Assembly (NCBI RefSeq): GCF_003001815.1
Contig: NZ_PVMZ01000012.1
Location: 186,001-250,000 of the forward strand
DNA from: Actinoplanes italicus
GTDB lineage: Bacteria; Actinomycetota; Actinomycetes; Mycobacteriales; Micromonosporaceae
DNA length: 64,000 nt
Reading direction: 5' to 3'
This document shows, one piece after another, positions 33,027 through 41,640 of the stretch. The position numbers were made by a program, and so were the translations under genes. The notes beneath the pieces are model-generated. The model was not told the origin of the DNA. It did not search any database and was given only the letters and a program-made list of their open reading frames with translations. Each line of letters begins with the position of its first letter. The first letter of the stretch is position 1.

Positions 33027-34374
33027 CTTCTTCCGTACGCTGACCGGCCGCGCCGTCCTGGTGACCGCGGCGACCGCGGTGGTCGCGGTGATCGTCACCG
33101 CCATGGTGGCCGTGCCGATCGCGGTCCGGTCGGTGAACACCCAGATCCGGACCGAGCTGATGGACAAGACGGTTCTCGCGGTGGAACTGCTCACCGACGA
33201 GCGTCCGGCGGCCAGGAAGCGGATCGCCGACCGGCTGCGCGCCGAGGACGTCGAGATCTATCTGATCAGAAACGGTCGAGTCGATCGTGAAGGGCTGCCG
33301 CCGAAGGTGGTCCGCCGGGTCATCGCGGGGGAGACCGTCACCGTTCGCGCGCTGGTCGGGGGACGGCCGTCGTTCATCGCCGGCCGGCCGTTGCCCGGCG
33401 TCTCCAGCGGTGTGGTTCTCACCCGCCGGGTGGCCTCCGGCATCGCCTGGCGCGTGGTGCGGGGCGTCTGGGTCGCGCTGCTCGCCGGCCTGCTCGGCGG
33501 GGTGCTGGCCGGTGCGCTGCTGGCCCGGTTCGTGGCCCGGCCGATCGGGTTGGCCGCCGCGGCTGCGGGGCGCCTGTCCGCGGGGGACCGTTCGGTGCGG
33601 ATCGCCCGTCAGGGGCCGGCCGAGGCGATCCGGCTCGCTGACGCGTTCAACCAGCTCGCGTCCGCGTTGCAGACCAGCGAGGGCCGGGAGCGGGACTTCC
33701 TGCTGTCGGTGTCGCACGAGTTGCGTACGCCACTGGCGACGATCCGGGGTTATGCCGAGGCCCTCGCCGACGGTGTGATCAGCGGGGACGGCACGGCTCC
33801 GGCCGCCTCGACGATGCTGGCCGAGGCTCAGCGCCTGGACCGGTTGATCTCCGACCTGCTGGTGCTGGCCCGGCTGGAGGCCGCCGACCTGCCGCTCGAC
33901 GTGGTCGAGGTCGATCTGGCGGAGCTCGTACGGGAGGCGGGCCGTGCGTGGGCGGCCCGCTGCGCCGACGGCGGGCCGGACCTCACCGTGGACGCACCGG
34001 CCGGGCCGGTCCTCGTCGACACCGATCCGGGGCGGATCCGTCAGGTGCTCGACGGTCTCTGCGAGAACGCTCTGCGGGTGGTGCCGGCCGGGGCACCGCT
34101 GGTCCTGGCGGTCCGGGCGGGCGAACATGCGGGGATTCTGGAGGTACGCGACGCGGGTCCCGGTTTCACCGACGACGATCTCGCGGTCGCCTTCGACCGG
34201 GGCGAGCTGAACCGGCGGTACCGTGGCGTGCGCAAGGTGGGCAGCGGGCTCGGGCTGGCCCTGGCCGCCCGCCTGGTGAGCCGTCTCGGCGGGCGGATCG
34301 CCGCGGGTCACGCGCCGGAGGGCGGGGCGATGTTCACCGTCGAGCTTCCTTACCGAACTCGAACACTTCCCTGA
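33019..34374 (+). CDS. Sensor histidine kinase
   Basis: A 451-residue membrane kinase. Two transmembrane segments (about 12-35 and 143-175) bracket an extracytoplasmic sensor domain of roughly 105 residues, and a HAMP linker follows. The phosphorylated His233 is in 'SVSHELRTPLATIRGYAEAL'. The N box is 'LCENALRVVPAG', the G1 box is 'VRDAGPGFTDDDL' and the G2 box is 'GSGLGLALAARLVSRLGG'. It is co-transcribed with the response regulator and followed 35 bases later by a lipoprotein gene that could be a signal partner or target. The signal is unknown. Confidence 0.92.
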   Translation: MRDFFRTLTGRAVLVTAATAVVAVIVTAMVAVPIAVRSVNTQIRTELMDKTVLAVELLTDERPAARKRIADRLRAEDVEIYLIRNGRVDREGLPPKVVRRVIAGETVTVRALVGGRPSFIAGRPLPGVSSGVVLTRRVASGIAWRVVRGVWVALLAGLLGGVLAGALLARFVARPIGLAAAAAGRLSAGDRSVRIARQGPAEAIRLADAFNQLASALQTSEGRERDFLLSVSHELRTPLATIRGYAEALADGVISGDGTAPAASTMLAEAQRLDRLISDLLVLARLEAADLPLDVVEVDLAELVREAGRAWAARCADGGPDLTVDAPAGPVLVDTDPGRIRQVLDGLCENALRVVPAGAPLVLAVRAGEHAGILEVRDAGPGFTDDDLAVAFDRGELNRRYRGVRKVGSGLGLALAARLVSRLGGRIAAGHAPEGGAMFTVELPYRTRTLP

Positions 34375-34409
34375 TCGGGGCCGTTCGGCACGGCTCGAGA
34401 ATCGCTCGT

Positions 34410-34880
34410 ATGACCCGTACAGCAAAGATCGCAGGTTTTGCCGTTGCCGTTGCCCTTGCCCTGACCGGATGTGGGGCTCCGGCCGCCGATGTCGCCGGCG
34501 CCGCGGCCGAGATGGTGGCGTTGCAGGAGGTCGGGTACACCGCCGACGCGGGCGGGGACTCGCCGGGCACGCGGCCCCGTGCCGTGCGCAAGTTGTTGCG
34601 GAAGAACACGCTGCACGGCGAGGTGGTGGTGCGCAACCGCGAGGGCCAGGACAGCACGATCGTGGTGCAGCGCGGTGATGTGACCGCCGCCGACGACAAG
34701 GGTTTCACCGTCAGGTCGGCCGACGGTTTCGAGCTGACCTGGACCTACGGTGAGAAGGCGCGTGTCGTCGACAATCGGGAGAAGGCCGGGCGCGACGCGG
34801 TGCGCACCGGTGTGAAGATCGGCGTCGGCGGGGTCCGTGACGGCTCGGCCACCACGGCCCGCCTGATCATCGTCGGTTGA
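34410..34880 (+). CDS. Small predicted lipoprotein in the two-component operon
   Basis: A 156-residue protein. A signal peptide ends in a lipobox, 'LALTGC', so Cys21 should be lipidated at the outer face of the membrane. The mature part has a beta-rich segment ('TLHGEVVVRNREGQDSTIVV', 'VTAADDKGFTVRSADG') that resembles the small OB-like DUF5666 domain, although I am not sure of that. It is the third gene of the response-regulator operon and may be a sensor accessory or a target. Confidence 0.7.
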   Translation: MTRTAKIAGFAVAVALALTGCGAPAADVAGAAAEMVALQEVGYTADAGGDSPGTRPRAVRKLLRKNTLHGEVVVRNREGQDSTIVVQRGDVTAADDKGFTVRSADGFELTWTYGEKARVVDNREKAGRDAVRTGVKIGVGGVRDGSATTARLIIVG

Positions 34881-34887
34881 CGCGCCG

Positions 34888-35658
34888 TTACTGCAGGAAG
34901 CCGCCGAACGGCGACAGCAGCAGTTTGCCGAGGCCGGTAGCGGTGTTGTCGAGGCGGCGGCGTTCCTTGTCGAGCGCGCCCAGATCATGCCGTATCGCCC
35001 AGATCTTCTGGGCGTTGCGCCAGGCGACATTGCGGGTGTATTCCACCATCTCGCCCTGCCACCAGTCGTCCAGATCGCCGTTCATCGTGTCGATGAGCAG
35101 TTGCCAGCGGTCCAGGTAGCCGCGGCGCAGGCCCGGGATCTCCTCGGCGAAGATGTCGTTGACCTGCAGGTAGTCGTGGTGCTGGTCGCTGCCGTCGACC
35201 GGGTCGCTGCCCAGGTGGTCGAACGTGGTGACGAGCGCGAACGGCAGGTCGAAGTTGATGTGCGCGTTGACGCCGGCGACGGCCGACGGAAGCGCGCGCG
35301 CGTCCGGGCCGGGGATCCGGCAGAACAGGCCGGCCCACACGCCGGGGCACGCCGGGCTGCCCTCGGTCCAATACCGCAGCGCGTCGAAGTAACGAGCGGC
35401 GAATTCGACATCGAGCCGGGCGAGGAAGGCGGGGTCCTTGAACTTGCCGGCGTAGAGACGCTCGAGCACGTTCTCGGTGATCGTGAGGTAGAGCTTGTTG
35501 AAGTCGGCCAGCGGGTTGCTATCGAGCAACGGTGGCACTCGGCACAGAACGACCTGGATCTGTGCTAGTAGGTCGACAACTCCGGGCACGTCGTCGGGGT
35601 GCCGTTGCAGGAGTTCGGACATCTCCTGCTGAACGGGGCCCCAGATGGGCTGGGTCAT
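34888..35658 (-). CDS. DUF5995 family protein
   Basis: A 256-residue soluble protein of all-helical character. 'NAHINFDLPFAL' and 'DYLQVNDIFAEEIP' are the conserved core of DUF5995, with His and Asp residues that could bind a metal; no activity has been assigned. The ATG has a GGAGGAACCC site. Its leader contains a strong hairpin (35700-35737). It is convergent with the lipoprotein gene, 7 bases apart. Confidence 0.8.
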   Translation of the reverse strand: MTQPIWGPVQQEMSELLQRHPDDVPGVVDLLAQIQVVLCRVPPLLDSNPLADFNKLYLTITENVLERLYAGKFKDPAFLARLDVEFAARYFDALRYWTEGSPACPGVWAGLFCRIPGPDARALPSAVAGVNAHINFDLPFALVTTFDHLGSDPVDGSDQHHDYLQVNDIFAEEIPGLRRGYLDRWQLLIDTMNGDLDDWWQGEMVEYTRNVAWRNAQKIWAIRHDLGALDKERRRLDNTATGLGKLLLSPFGGFLQ

Positions 35659-35699
35659 GGGTTCCTCCGTGGGTGATGCAAAGGCAACGGAGGGCCCCC

Positions 35700-35737
35700 A
35701 GCACCGCCCGGCGAAGCTTCAGCCGCCGGGCGGTGCT
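35700..35737 (-). terminator. Perfect 14-bp hairpin between the LuxR and DUF5995 genes
   Basis: AGCACCGCCCGGCG and its complement flank a 10-base loop containing AAGCTT. It lies 98 bases after the LuxR stop and 41 bases before the DUF5995 start, so it can terminate the former or attenuate the latter. Two TACGTA boxes lie just upstream at 35790 and 35803. Confidence 0.7.
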
Positions 35738-35835
35738 CCCCCGTGGCACCCACCCTTCCACCGGGGGTCCGTCATCGGATCGGTAGATCTACGTATTCCG
35801 TGTACGTATGTCACGGCGAGATAACGTTTACCTGG

Positions 35836-38646
35836 TCACGCTGCTGTCAGGTAGACGCGACTGGCCTGTACACGAGTGCGCACCTGCAGTTTGTCGAAGA
35901 TGTGCCCCAGATGCACGCCGACGGTGCGTTCGCTGATGAACAGCAACTCACCGATCTCGCGATTGGTCAAGCCCTCGGCCACCGCGGCCAGGACCTCCCG
36001 CTCCCGTCCGGTCAGGGCGGACAGCTCGTCAGCGGCCCGCTCCGGACCGGCCGGCGCCAGGACCTGCACGTCTTCGCCGAGGGTGACCTTGAAGCGCTGG
36101 GCCACCCCGACGATCTCGTTGGCGAACGGGCGGGCGCCCATCGCGGTCGCCGCCGCGTACGCCTGGCGTAGCCCCGTGATCGCCGCGGGCCGGCGGATCC
36201 GGCGCTGCAGGGAGGCCTCGGCATGGCGCAGACGCGAATACGCCGCCGGGTACGGCTGCTGGCGCCGGTCCCAGGTGGCGGCCGCCCGCGCCCACGGCTC
36301 GGGATCCGGCCGGTCCTCGATCCGGCTCAGCTCGGCCGTGCACAGGTCGAGGTAGCCGTCGACCACCGCGCGCACCGCGGGCGGCGCGTCACCGACCCCC
36401 TTGACCAGGCGATCCATGACGGTCCGCAGCCGGCGGATCGCGCCGTGGTCGTTCGGCTGGCCGGCCACGTACGCCTCGGCCTCGGCGCGCAGGCCGTGCC
36501 AGGCCAGCACACCGAGCAGGACCAGGTCGTCGGAGCGGGTCTCGGTGAGCCCGCGCTGCACCGCCGTGCGGGCCTCGGCGTGCTCGCCCTGCCACATGGC
36601 CAGACCGGCCCGCAGCGTCAGCATCGGCAGCACGTGCCGGGCACCGCCACCGGCCAGCAGCGTCGCCACCGCGTCCAGGTCGCGGCGGGCGTTGTCCACC
36701 TCACCGAAACCGACCCAGAGCTGTGAGCGGGCGAGCAGCAGCTCCACCGCGTCGGCGCCGGACGGGTGATTGCGCATCGCGGTCTCCAGCACCGCGTACG
36801 CCTCGGACCATTGGCCGTTGCGGAACAGCCCCTTCGCGGCGATCGCCAGCAGCCGGGTCTGATACGTGCGGCCCACCCCGCGGGCGGCCAGCAGATCGGC
36901 GCCGCGGCGTGCCACCAGCACGCCCTCCTCGATGCTGTTCAGCGGGCCGGCCAGCAGCTCGGCCAGGTGAAGGTAGGCCACGCCCAGGTCGTCCGGGTGG
37001 CCGGACCGCTCGGCGATCTCCACGGCGTGCCGGATGACGGCCAGGCCGGCGTCGGGGTCCTCACGGAACGCGGCACTGAAGCCCAGCGCGGCGCTCGCGC
37101 GTACCAGATCGGTGGTGGCGCCGTTGACCGCCGCCAGTTCCAGGGCCTCGCGGGCGTGCTGATTGGCGTCGGCATAACGACCGAGATGCAACAGCAGTTC
37201 AGCCAGGTACGCCGCGGCGGACGCCCGCCGGCGCGGGGTGCAGTCCGGTGCCTCCAGAGCACGCTGGTACTCCACCTCGGCGGTCGCCGACCGGCCGGCC
37301 GCGGCCAGGTAGCGGGCACGCCGAAGGTGCAGCTCGGACTGGCCGGGCGCGTCCGGGCGACCGGCCAGCTCCTCCAGCCGGGCCAGCGCGAGCAGGTGCT
37401 CGCCGCACTGGTGGGCCGACTCGGCGGCGTGCCCGAGCAGCTCGGTGCGGCGGTGGTCGGATTCGGTGGACAGCTGCAGCGCGATGGTCCAGTAGCGGTG
37501 GGCCTCGGCGAAGCCGTACAGCCGCTCGGCGGCGCGGGCCGCGGACACCACGGGCGGCAGGGCCCGGTCCGGCTCGCCGGCACGCTGCCAGTGGAAGGCC
37601 AGGCGAGCGTTGTCCGGCTCGCCGTCCAGCGACTCGAGGGTCTCGGCGTACCGGCGGTGCAGGGACGCCGCCTCGGCCGGTAGCACCTCCTGCTCCAGCA
37701 CCTCGGCGACCAGGCGGTGGCGCAGCTTGTAACCGTCCCGGTCACTGGCCACGAAGCGATGCGTGACGGCCGCCCGGACCGCCTCGATCAGCTGGTCCTC
37801 GGGCAGTGGCACCACTCCGGCCAGCACGGCGTGGTCGATCGGCTCGACACCCGCGGCGATGGCATGCACCACGGTGTGTGCGTTCGGCGGGAGTTCGTCC
37901 ACCCTGGACAGGAAGATCTCGCGCAGCGTGTCGGAGAGCTCGACCCGGCCGTCGCGCAGGTCGCGGGAGAGCTCCTCGACGACGAACGGGTTGCCGCCGC
38001 TGCGCTTGAAGACCCGGTCGGCGTCCTCCAGGGCCACCGTCCCGCCGACGATCGCGGTCACCAGCTCGCGGGTCTGATCCTGGCTCAGCGGAGCCAGGTC
38101 GACCACCCGGACCGTGCGCAGGCGCCGCAGCTCGGCCAGCACCCGGCGCAGCGGGTGGGTGCCGTGCAGCGCCTCGGCCCGGATCGCGGCGAGCACCGAG
38201 ACCCGGACGTCGCCCAGGCCGGCGAGCAGGTAGAGCAGCAGCTGCCGGGTGCTGCGGTCGGCCCACTGCAGGTCGTCGAGCACGAGCAGGAGCTGCTGGT
38301 CGCCCGCGATCGTCCGCAGATCGCGCGAGACCCGCTCGAGCAGCGCCCCGGCGTCGTCGGCCGCACTCGTCGATCCGGCGCCGTCGTGGCGGCGCAGCGC
38401 CTGCAGCACCGGGTGCAGCGGCGAGGCGTCACCGATGTCGAGACACGTGCCGAACAGCACGGAGAAGCCCGACCCGCGCAGGGCGTCGGCGGTCTCCCGC
38501 AGCAGCCGGCTCTTGCCGACGCCGCTCTCCCCGGTCACGAACACGGCGGCGGTTCCGCCCGTGCCGACGTTGCGCAGGTTTGACTGGATATCGGTCAGCG
38601 TGCCGGTGCGCCCGACAAGCGGCCCGTCGTCCCCCTGTCTGGCCAT
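35836..38646 (-). CDS. Large ATPase-type LuxR transcriptional regulator (LAL/AAA-TPR-HTH)
   Basis: A 936-residue protein. An N-terminal AAA/ORC-like ATPase has Walker A 'FVTGESGVGKSRLLRETADA' and Walker B 'LLLVLDDLQWADRST'. A long TPR-like helical middle follows (about 400-830). A C-terminal LuxR helix-turn-helix ends the chain: 'LTGREREVLAAVAEGLTNRE' then 'LLFISERTVGVHLGHIFDKL'. Such regulators integrate ATP and a ligand or protein signal to activate transcription. The ATG at 38646 is chosen because the ATPase begins shortly after; the frame extends upstream without a ribosome site. It is divergent from a nucleotide cyclase gene, like the split AC/LuxR arrangement known in mycobacteria. Confidence 0.88.
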   Translation of the reverse strand: MARQGDDGPLVGRTGTLTDIQSNLRNVGTGGTAAVFVTGESGVGKSRLLRETADALRGSGFSVLFGTCLDIGDASPLHPVLQALRRHDGAGSTSAADDAGALLERVSRDLRTIAGDQQLLLVLDDLQWADRSTRQLLLYLLAGLGDVRVSVLAAIRAEALHGTHPLRRVLAELRRLRTVRVVDLAPLSQDQTRELVTAIVGGTVALEDADRVFKRSGGNPFVVEELSRDLRDGRVELSDTLREIFLSRVDELPPNAHTVVHAIAAGVEPIDHAVLAGVVPLPEDQLIEAVRAAVTHRFVASDRDGYKLRHRLVAEVLEQEVLPAEAASLHRRYAETLESLDGEPDNARLAFHWQRAGEPDRALPPVVSAARAAERLYGFAEAHRYWTIALQLSTESDHRRTELLGHAAESAHQCGEHLLALARLEELAGRPDAPGQSELHLRRARYLAAAGRSATAEVEYQRALEAPDCTPRRRASAAAYLAELLLHLGRYADANQHAREALELAAVNGATTDLVRASAALGFSAAFREDPDAGLAVIRHAVEIAERSGHPDDLGVAYLHLAELLAGPLNSIEEGVLVARRGADLLAARGVGRTYQTRLLAIAAKGLFRNGQWSEAYAVLETAMRNHPSGADAVELLLARSQLWVGFGEVDNARRDLDAVATLLAGGGARHVLPMLTLRAGLAMWQGEHAEARTAVQRGLTETRSDDLVLLGVLAWHGLRAEAEAYVAGQPNDHGAIRRLRTVMDRLVKGVGDAPPAVRAVVDGYLDLCTAELSRIEDRPDPEPWARAAATWDRRQQPYPAAYSRLRHAEASLQRRIRRPAAITGLRQAYAAATAMGARPFANEIVGVAQRFKVTLGEDVQVLAPAGPERAADELSALTGREREVLAAVAEGLTNREIGELLFISERTVGVHLGHIFDKLQVRTRVQASRVYLTAA

Positions 38647-38821
38647 GCACGGCAGCCTAATCCGTATCCGCCTATCACTATGTCGTCGGTTCGGACTGTT
38701 CTGCGTCACAAAAACGACGGAATTCGATGCGAGCAGAGATACGTAGTTCTGCGGATCCGCGTCTTGTTCAGGACTGGCACCGTACTCCCGGTCAACGCAG
38801 TGATCCTGGGGGAGCGAAGAC

Positions 38822-39430
38822 ATGACCACCATCACCAGCGCCGTTCTGGAGCGGCGGCAGATCGTGACCGTGCTGTTCATCGACATAGTCGGCTTCACCT
38901 CACTGGTGGACCGGCTGGACTGCGCGGAGGTTCGGGCGCTGCAGCGCGACTACTTCTCGGCGGTGTCCGCCGTGGTCCGCGACCGCGGCGGGATCGTCGA
39001 GAAGTACGTGGGCGACGCGGTGATGGCGGTGTTCGGCGCCGCGGAGGGTGGATTCGGCCCGGAGGCTGCCGCCTCCGCGGTACAGGCGGGCCTGTCGGTT
39101 CAGGAGGCGTTGAGGGGGCGACTCCTGGCCGGCAGGTTCCCCGTCCGGACCCGGGTGGGGCTGGCAACCGGCGAGGTGATCGTCGACCCGATGGCCGCCT
39201 TCGACGGCGGGCACGGGATGATCAGCGGCAGCGTGGTGAGCACGGCGGCCCGGCTGCAGGCGTACGCGCCGCACGACACCGTGGTGGTCTGCTCGGCGAC
39301 CCGGGACGTGACCGACGCGCTCATCGCCTACCAGGAGCTGCCGCCGGTGTCGGTTCCGGGCAAGTCGTACCCGCTGGACCTCTTCCGGGCCCTGCAGAGG
39401 CAGACCGTGCCGTTGGCTAGTGTGGCGTAG
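38822..39430 (+). CDS. Class III adenylate/guanylate cyclase domain protein
   Basis: A 202-residue protein that is little more than one catalytic domain. The first metal Asp21 is in 'FIDIVGFTSL', and 'VEKYVGDAVMAVFG' supplies Lys61 (the adenine-specifying position) and the second metal Asp65. In the transition-state motif VNxAAR the Asn is replaced by Ser ('VVSTAARLQ'), while the Arg is kept, so activity may be reduced. Cyclase domains of this kind usually sit on the N-terminus of AAA-LuxR proteins; here it is a separate gene divergent from one. GGGGGAG precedes the ATG. Confidence 0.85.
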   Translation: MTTITSAVLERRQIVTVLFIDIVGFTSLVDRLDCAEVRALQRDYFSAVSAVVRDRGGIVEKYVGDAVMAVFGAAEGGFGPEAAASAVQAGLSVQEALRGRLLAGRFPVRTRVGLATGEVIVDPMAAFDGGHGMISGSVVSTAARLQAYAPHDTVVVCSATRDVTDALIAYQELPPVSVPGKSYPLDLFRALQRQTVPLASVA

Positions 39431-39568
39431 CGCACTTCTTGGGGTGGATCATCCCGGTTTTGGCCACGGACTGGTCTAGACCTGCCTCGCCTGGGGCAGA
39501 AGTGTCGTAGGCGCCGGGTAGGCTCGCGCCGTCCTTGACCACCATGGCCCGACCGGGAGTGCCGCCTC

Positions 39569-41626
39569 GTGACCGCGCAACCAGAGACCTTGTACGGGGC
39601 TGACGACCTCACGCACCTGGAAGGGCTGGATGCTGTCCGGAAACGCCCGGGCATGTACATCGGGTCCACGGACAGCCGAGGGATCAACCACCTCGCCAAC
39701 GAGATCATCGACAACTGCACCGACGAGGGCGTCGGCGGCCACGCCACCCGGATCGCCATCACGTTGCACAGCGACGGCTCGGTCCAGGTCGACGACGACG
39801 GCCGGGGCATCCCGACCGACGTGCACGCCAAGTCCGGCATCAGCGGCGTCGAGCTGGTGCTGACCCGCCTGCACGCGGGCGGCAAGTTCGGCGGTTCCGG
39901 CTACAAGACCTCCGGCGGTCTGCACGGTGTGGGCGCGTCCGCCGTCAACGCCCTGTCGCTGCGCTTCGACGTCACCGTCAAGCGTGACGGCAAGGTGCAC
40001 GAGATCTCGTTCCAGCGCGGCGTCCCCGGCGTCTTCGACGGTCCCGGGCCGGACGCGCCGTTCACCGCCGCGCCCGGCCTGCGGGTGGCCCGGCGGATGA
40101 AGCGCGGCGAGCCGACCGGTACCTCGATCCGGTACTGGTACGACGCCCGCTACTTCGAGACCGGCGCCCGGCTCGACGTCGACTCGGTCCGCACCAAGCT
40201 GCGCAACACCGCGTTCCTGGTCCCCGGTGTGCAGTATTCGCTCTTCGACGCGACGGCCGAGGAGCCGGCCACCGAGTCGTTCCATTACCCCAACGGCCTC
40301 ACCGACATGGTCGAGTTCCTCACCCCGGCCTCGGACAAGCCGGTCTCCGGCATCCTGATGGTCACCGGCGAGGGCACCTACAAGGAGAACGCGGCCGACG
40401 CCAACGGTGTCATGCAGTCCAACGTCGTCCGGACCGCGCAGATCGAGGTCGCGTTCCGCTGGGGCACCGGTTACGAGCGCACCGTCGAGTGCTTCACCAA
40501 CACCATCCGCAACGTGCACGGCGGCACCCACCGCAAGGGCTACGAGCGAGCTCTCGTCCGCGCGTTGACCGAGGCCATCCGCAACGCCCGCGGACTGCTC
40601 AAGCCCAAGGAGGAGCCGCCCGTCCTGGACGACTTCCTGGAGGGCATGACCGCGGTCATCCACGTCCGCGTGCCGGAGCCGCAGTTCACCTCGCAGACCA
40701 AGGACGAGCTGTCCACGGCCGGTGTCGCCCGGGTGATGCAGGGGCTCGTCGAGACCTATCTGAAGGAATGGATCGACGGCCGCCGCACCAAGACCGAGGC
40801 CCGGACCGTCCTGCAGAAGGTCGTGGACGCGGCGCGCGTGCGCCTGACCCAGAAACAGCAGAAGGACGCGGCCCGCCGCAAGACGGCCCTCGAGGGCGCG
40901 TCGATGCCGGCCAAGCTGGTCGACTGCCGCGCCATCGGCATCGACCGCTCCGAGCTGTTCATCGTCGAGGGTGACTCGGCGCTCGGCACCGCCCGGATGG
41001 CCCGCAGCTCCGAGTATCAGGCGTTGCTGCCGATCCGCGGCAAGATCCTCAACGTGCAGAAGGCGAGCCTGCAGCAGGTCCTCGACAACGCCGAGTGCTC
41101 GGCGATCGTCCAGGTGCTCGGCGCCGGCTCGGGCCGGACGTTCGACATCGGCTCGATGCGGTACGGCCGCGTCATGATCATGGCGGACGCCGACGTCGAC
41201 GGCTCGCACATCCGGACCCTGCTGATCACGCTCTTCGCGAAGTACATGCGGCCGGTCATCGAGAACGGCCGGCTCTTCGCCGCGATGCCACCCCTGCACA
41301 AGGTGGTCACCAAGGGCCGCAACTCGGAGACCCTCTACACCTACACCCAGCAGGAGATGGAGAGCACCGTCTCCCGCATCGAGCGCTCCGGCCGGCAGGT
41401 GCAGAAACCGGTGCCCCGGTTCAAGGGCCTCGGTGAGATGGACGCCGACGAGCTGTGGGACACCACGATGAACCCGTCCGAGCGGACCGTCCGGCGGATC
41501 ACCATCGAGGACGCCGACAAGGCCGAAGCCACCCTCGAGCTGCTGATGGGTGAACGGGTCGAGCCCCGGAAGAACTGGTTGATCGAGGCCGCCGGCCGCA
41601 TCGACCAAGAGACGATCGACGCCTGA
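39569..41626 (+). CDS. parE: DNA topoisomerase IV subunit B
   Basis: A 685-residue GHKL ATPase subunit of a type IIA topoisomerase. 'LEGLDAVRKRPGMYIGSTD', 'IDNCTDEG' (catalytic/Mg site) and 'GGLHGVGASAVNALS' form the ATP pocket. The TOPRIM domain has 'FIVEGDSALG' and 'ADADVDGSHI', and the C-terminus ends with 'RFKGLGEMDADELWDTTMNP'. The length fits ParE/short GyrB. Actinomycetes keep gyrase near the origin and this second pair elsewhere, so parE is the better name than gyrB. It starts with a GTG and is followed after 14 bases by parC. Confidence 0.88.
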   Translation: MTAQPETLYGADDLTHLEGLDAVRKRPGMYIGSTDSRGINHLANEIIDNCTDEGVGGHATRIAITLHSDGSVQVDDDGRGIPTDVHAKSGISGVELVLTRLHAGGKFGGSGYKTSGGLHGVGASAVNALSLRFDVTVKRDGKVHEISFQRGVPGVFDGPGPDAPFTAAPGLRVARRMKRGEPTGTSIRYWYDARYFETGARLDVDSVRTKLRNTAFLVPGVQYSLFDATAEEPATESFHYPNGLTDMVEFLTPASDKPVSGILMVTGEGTYKENAADANGVMQSNVVRTAQIEVAFRWGTGYERTVECFTNTIRNVHGGTHRKGYERALVRALTEAIRNARGLLKPKEEPPVLDDFLEGMTAVIHVRVPEPQFTSQTKDELSTAGVARVMQGLVETYLKEWIDGRRTKTEARTVLQKVVDAARVRLTQKQQKDAARRKTALEGASMPAKLVDCRAIGIDRSELFIVEGDSALGTARMARSSEYQALLPIRGKILNVQKASLQQVLDNAECSAIVQVLGAGSGRTFDIGSMRYGRVMIMADADVDGSHIRTLLITLFAKYMRPVIENGRLFAAMPPLHKVVTKGRNSETLYTYTQQEMESTVSRIERSGRQVQKPVPRFKGLGEMDADELWDTTMNPSERTVRRITIEDADKAEATLELLMGERVEPRKNWLIEAAGRIDQETIDA

Positions 41627-41640
41627 GAGGTCCGCTACCA

